Notes under the pieces: model-generated | Told to the model about the DNA's origin: nothing | The model's database searches: none | The model's input: only the letters and a program-made list of their open reading frames with translations | Source of the DNA: a virus | DNA length: 23,041 nt | Direction: 5' to 3' (one strand) | IMG/VR virus record: IMGVR_UViG_3300021368_000276 | Span: 1 to 23,041 of that record | Made by a program: the position numbers and the translations under genes | Part shown: positions 20,911 through 23,041 of the stretch, piece after piece | Layout: the number at the start of each line of letters is the position of its first letter | How positions within the stretch are numbered: the stretch's first letter is position 1

Positions 20911-21896
20911 TGCCTTACTTCTCTTACCTACCTGACGTTAAAGTCCGTGTTTCGTCGTTCCGTAATAACAACGTCGAACCTTTTGTCGTCGCCAAGAATA
21001 TCTTCCGTCGTTGTAAACTGGTAGAGGATATCCAAGATGCTATCTTGGGTTTCCAGCAGTATACTGTCATGAACAATCAAAGACCTGATCAGGTCGCCTT
21101 TGAAGTGTATGGCGACTCTGAACAGGACTGGGTGATCTTCCTCTGTAATAACATTACCAATATGTACAATGATTGGCCAATGTCAGAGAGGGAATTGACT
21201 GATTATGTAAAAACAAGGTATTCAGGTCGTCTGAACGATATTCATCATTATGAAACTAATGACATTAGAGACGATAGTGGTAGACTTGTCGTAAAGGCAG
21301 GAATTGAGGTAAATGCCAATTATCGTTATTATACTCCTCAGGGCACTTTGGTCCCAAATGCTTCTATCCCTATTTCTAACTGGGAATACGAAAAAGCAAT
21401 AAATGACCAGAAATCGAATATCTGGTTACTAAGACCCGAATACGTAGAAACGTTTATTGACGAATTTGAGCAACTTATCGCATATGCGCCAAATGACGAA
21501 ATTGAAGATGTAAGCGGTATTAAGTTTACTCCTAATGCTGTCAATGAAACGTTCGTAATTAAGAAGATTGATTATTCCACAGAATATGGCAGAACAGCAG
21601 GCGTTCAGTTTGCTTCTGGTCTTGAATTGGTAAACAAAGTCGTTACTACAACTCAGACGGAAAGTGGAGCAACTGTTACTACTTCTGTTTCTCAATCTGA
21701 GACCACATCATCTTCTGGCGTTAACAGCAGCGGTGTCGAAGCAGGTACACAGGATGCCTCTTCAACCAGTGGTTCAGGAGATACGTCAAGTTCGTCCAGC
21801 GGTTCTTCCAGTGGAAGTTCCAGTGGATCGAGCAGTGGATCCAGTAGTTCTGGATCTAGCGGTTCCTCAGGTGGAGGAGGATACGGAGGATACTGA
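20910..21896 (+). CDS. gp53: gp53-like baseplate wedge protein with Ser/Gly-rich tail (328 aa)
   Basis: The first 240 residues fit gp53: MPYFSYLPDVKVRVSSFRNN at the N-terminus, RPDQVAFEVYGDSEQDWVIF at about 57-76 (a LysM-like segment known in this family), then ITNMYNDWPMSERELTDYVK and SNWEYEKAINDQKSNIWLL. From residue 245 the sequence becomes Ser/Thr-rich and from about 280 almost pure Ser and Gly with a GGGGYGGY end, which T4 gp53 (about 196 residues) lacks. gp53 helps join wedges to the hub in the T4 baseplate. The gene starts on the gp48 stop (TAATG), and its last 30 bases are antisense to the small minus-strand gene at 21867-22052. Confidence 0.85.
   Translation: MPYFSYLPDVKVRVSSFRNNNVEPFVVAKNIFRRCKLVEDIQDAILGFQQYTVMNNQRPDQVAFEVYGDSEQDWVIFLCNNITNMYNDWPMSERELTDYVKTRYSGRLNDIHHYETNDIRDDSGRLVVKAGIEVNANYRYYTPQGTLVPNASIPISNWEYEKAINDQKSNIWLLRPEYVETFIDEFEQLIAYAPNDEIEDVSGIKFTPNAVNETFVIKKIDYSTEYGRTAGVQFASGLELVNKVVTTTQTESGATVTTSVSQSETTSSSGVNSSGVEAGTQDASSTSGSGDTSSSSSGSSSGSSSGSSSGSSSSGSSGSSGGGGYGGY
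21783..21893 (+). repeat. Ser/Gly-coding low-complexity repeat in gp53
   Basis: Imperfect short repeats of AGT/TCC/GGA-type codons encode tandem SGSS-like units and a GGGG end. Synonymous variation between copies indicates selection for the Ser/Gly protein sequence rather than a simple DNA expansion. Confidence 0.8.
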
Positions 21897-22052
21897 TTCT
21901 TCCTTCTTTAACTTGAAGTAAAGTTTATAAAATCTATCACACATCTCTCTGAGGACCTCATGGTCCTCGGTTAGACCGTATTTCTTTGTATATGTACAAG
22001 AACCCTCCATCTCAGAGATGAGAAGGAGGATTTCAACTGCTGAGGGTTTCAT
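21867..22052 (-). CDS. Hypothetical small protein (61 aa)
   Basis: The product MKPSAVEILLLISEMEGSCT, followed by TYTKKYGLTEDHEVLREMCD-like charged helix and a Ser/Val end, has no recognised domain. It begins in an ATGA overlap with the glutaredoxin-like gene, so translation is likely coupled. Its 3' end overlaps the 3' end of gp53 by 30 bases on the other strand, so its last ten codons are antisense to gp53's Gly/Tyr tail. A strong hairpin (21949-21970) lies inside it. Confidence 0.65.
   Translation of the reverse strand: MKPSAVEILLLISEMEGSCTYTKKYGLTEDHEVLREMCDRFYKLYFKLKKEESVSSVSSST
21949..21970. other. Strong hairpin between the convergent gene ends
   Basis: GAGGACC and GGTCCTC form a perfect 7-bp stem around a 4-base loop (TCAT), extended by one G-T and one C-G pair. 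It is GC-rich and lies 53 bases after the gp53 stop. No U-rich run follows on either strand, so it is not a classic intrinsic terminator, but it could slow or stop convergent transcription. Confidence 0.6.
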
Positions 22053-22291
22053 ATGAGACCCTTTTCTTGTGCTAGATGTAGCAAATCCTTCAAATGCCCT
22101 ACATGTTTTGCTCCAAGGGCAATTTGAGGATATGTGGCGTCTGGTCCGAATTCGTTCTCAAACGCTCTTTGGTCAAAATGCTGATTTAGGCGATATTCGA
22201 GAAATTCGCCTTCTAGTGATTTTAAGAGTTGTGCTGCTCTTTCACATTCTTGTGATCCATTACTATAAATTACTGCTGTCTGTGGGATCAT
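22049..22291 (-). CDS. Glutaredoxin-like protein with a degenerate active site (80 aa)
   Basis: The start at 22291 (MIPQTAVIYS) is set by the TAATG overlap with the upstream stop. The fold pattern is glutaredoxin: AVIYS strand, a helix after the active-site loop (CERAAQLLKSL), GEFLEYRLNQ, then TYPQIALG with the cis-Pro (Pro55) and a C-terminal helix (HLKDLLHLAQEKGLI). The expected C-P-x-C is replaced by SQEC (Ser13, Cys16), so the usual nucleophilic N-terminal Cys is missing. The GG-x-DD-L motif is reduced to VGHLKDL. A monothiol thiol-transferase or a non-redox binding role is possible. It ends in an ATGA overlap with the 61-residue gene. Confidence 0.75.
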   Translation of the reverse strand: MIPQTAVIYSNGSQECERAAQLLKSLEGEFLEYRLNQHFDQRAFENEFGPDATYPQIALGAKHVGHLKDLLHLAQEKGLI

Positions 22292-22602
22292 TAGTCGCGT
22301 TGTCTCCAATCGTCGGGTTTGTCTCTTTTGAACCAGTCAACAATTTCGTCTGCACCATCGAACCCCGTTCTGTGATTAGATGGGTCGGGGTCGCCTAATC
22401 CCATCTTATTCATAAAATCATCCATACTGCCCTCCTCAATCCCTTTGGATTGCCGACGTGCTTTCTGCAACCAGTCACGAGCGAGAGTGTGACTTTTAGC
22501 AAGTTTTTCTGCCCAGATCATATCTGAGAGAGGCACCTCCTCGTTATTTGCAATGCAACGACAAATAGATTCGAGTCTGAGGCGATAAGCAGTTGAGAGC
22601 AT
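22291..22602 (-). CDS. Hypothetical protein (103 aa)
   Basis: The product starts MLSTAYRLRLESICRCIANN, continues with a helical EEVPLSDMIWAEKLAKSHTL, then ARDWLQKARRQ, and ends with a Gly/Asp/Pro linker and DEIVDWFKRDKPDDW. It seems to contain an N-terminal helical domain and a short acidic C-terminal helix with conserved-looking aromatic residues. I do not recognise a family. Four bases separate its start from the previous stop, and its own stop forms TAATG with the glutaredoxin-like gene. It is one of four likely cotranscribed small genes. Confidence 0.75.
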   Translation of the reverse strand: MLSTAYRLRLESICRCIANNEEVPLSDMIWAEKLAKSHTLARDWLQKARRQSKGIEEGSMDDFMNKMGLGDPDPSNHRTGFDGADEIVDWFKRDKPDDWRQRD

Positions 22603-22606
22603 ACTA

Positions 22607-22804
22607 TCACTCGCGTAGTTTAAGTTCTAAGTCTTCCAGTTTATGGTACTCAGCATGTGCGCGTTCTTGACGCTCACACACTATATTTAGGATATCTTCC
22701 ATAATGACAGCGTTGTCTGCACCGTCATCAAGGTACTTTTCGATTGCTTCGCGTAAGTAACGATGTCTATGCCATTCTGGGGAATAAGGTTTGTAGTGTG
22801 CCAT
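22607..22804 (-). CDS. Small helical protein (65 aa), paralogue-like to the 79-aa protein
   Basis: The product MAHYKPYSPEWHRHRYLREA followed by IEKYLDDGADNAVIMEDILN and a final helix (RQERAHAEYHKLEDLELKL) is a charged three-helix-like protein. It shares with the 4922-5161 protein the order L-x-x-AI-x-x-Y, an acidic turn, an E-[DE]-I helix and a His-containing final helix. No function is known to me. It is the first gene of the four-gene leftward cluster. No clear ribosome site or late promoter precedes the ATG at 22804. Confidence 0.75.
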   Translation of the reverse strand: MAHYKPYSPEWHRHRYLREAIEKYLDDGADNAVIMEDILNIVCERQERAHAEYHKLEDLELKLRE

Positions 22805-22940
22805 GGTATAAAATTATGAAAAACCCTGGGGGTCAAAAAATACTGGGAATTTTTTTCCGACCTTTTGGGAAATGAAAGTCGAAATAATATATGGGGTTAA
22901 AATGCTGGGTGAACGCGGTAACGTCTACGACACCTAACCC
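22805..22940. other. Intergenic gap of 136 bases
   Basis: The gap is AT-rich with several homopolymer runs. Reading leftward, a TTGACC (plus 22831-22836) could be a -35 element, but no convincing -10 follows at 16-18 bases with room for a leader. A short ACCC-CCA-GGGT hairpin followed by T's is a weak terminator candidate for the structural gene to the right. No late-promoter motif is present. Confidence 0.5.
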
Positions 22941-23041
22941 TTACCAGTTTTTCTTTGTAGTACCCAGGGTGATCGTGATAGGGTTCATAGTAGAAAGTCC
23001 TGTACCCCCAGCAACGCTTGGGTCTGTGGTGATGTCCACGG
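22941..23041 (-). CDS. C-terminal end of a structural-looking protein (cut by window edge)
   Basis: Reading leftward from the window edge, one frame gives VDITTDPSVAGGTGLSTMNP followed by ITITLGTTKKNW and a TAA at 22943-22941. The Thr/Gly/Ile-rich alternation resembles the C-terminus of a beta-rich virion protein, like others in the window. A second open frame (Arg/His/Tyr-rich) on the same strand looks less like phage protein. The gene starts beyond the window, so its identity is unknown. Confidence 0.6.
   Translation of the reverse strand, partial: VDITTDPSVAGGTGLSTMNPITITLGTTKKNW

Noticed and set aside
22264-22271. TATAAATT on the plus strand
   Set aside because: No plus-strand gene follows it and it is inside a minus-strand coding region.
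22831-22836. TTGACC as the -35 of a promoter for the small-gene cluster
   Set aside because: No acceptable -10 hexamer at 16-18 bases that leaves a leader before ATG 22804.
22872-22937. Short plus-strand frame of 21 codons in the right intergenic gap
   Set aside because: Too short, no ribosome site, no neighbour on that strand.

Overview
The window looks like part of a T4-like cyanophage (cyanomyovirus) genome. It carries recognisable relatives of T4 baseplate, hub and head-completion genes: gp4, gp5, gp26, gp48, gp53, gp54 and a gp27-like hub protein. It has T4-type late promoters (TATAAATA and close variants), tightly packed and overlapping genes, and host-related genes typical of phages of marine Synechococcus/Prochlorococcus: a CpeT-like bilin lyase relative, a CP12-like small protein and a 2OG-Fe(II) oxygenase. 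A phycoerythrin-bearing marine Synechococcus host is plausible from CpeT but is an inference. No integrase, IS element, CRISPR array, rRNA or tRNA was seen.

Layout, left to right. 1-4888 (minus strand): three large virion structural/fibre-like proteins, the leftmost cut by the window edge. 4922-6030 (minus): five small genes, one with a Phd/YefM-antitoxin-like N-terminus. 6030-8606: gp5-like hub spike without a recognisable lysozyme domain. 8606-9980: host-interaction island (cpeT-like, 2OG-Fe(II) oxygenase, CP12-like) with a near-consensus sigma70 promoter. 10005-18967: tail hub/tube initiation block transcribed leftward in the order gp54, gp26, a short -1-frame ORF, two paralogous long helical proteins carrying wall-hydrolase domains (C39-like peptidase; lysozyme-like), and a gp27-like protein. 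18967-19865: an unassigned conserved protein and gp4. 19864-21896 (plus strand): gp48 and gp53, divergent from gp4, with the two start codons sharing one CATG. 21867-22804 (minus): four small genes including a degenerate glutaredoxin. 22941-23041: the C-terminus of another structural-looking gene.

How the genes fit together. gp53 is a wedge protein. gp5, gp27-like and the two long helical proteins would form the hub/spike and tape-measure-like core. gp26 plus its -1-frame extension look like a lambda G/GT-style tail chaperone pair. gp54 and gp48 start the tube, and gp4 finishes the head. The most notable signals are a compact -1 frameshift cassette at the end of gp26 (SD-like element, TTTTTTC heptamer, downstream hairpin), redistribution of cell-wall-cutting domains from gp5 into two paralogous hub proteins that share a repeated linker motif, and late promoters that overlap the stop codon of the preceding gene. 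All functional names come from reading the translated sequence by eye; no database search was run.
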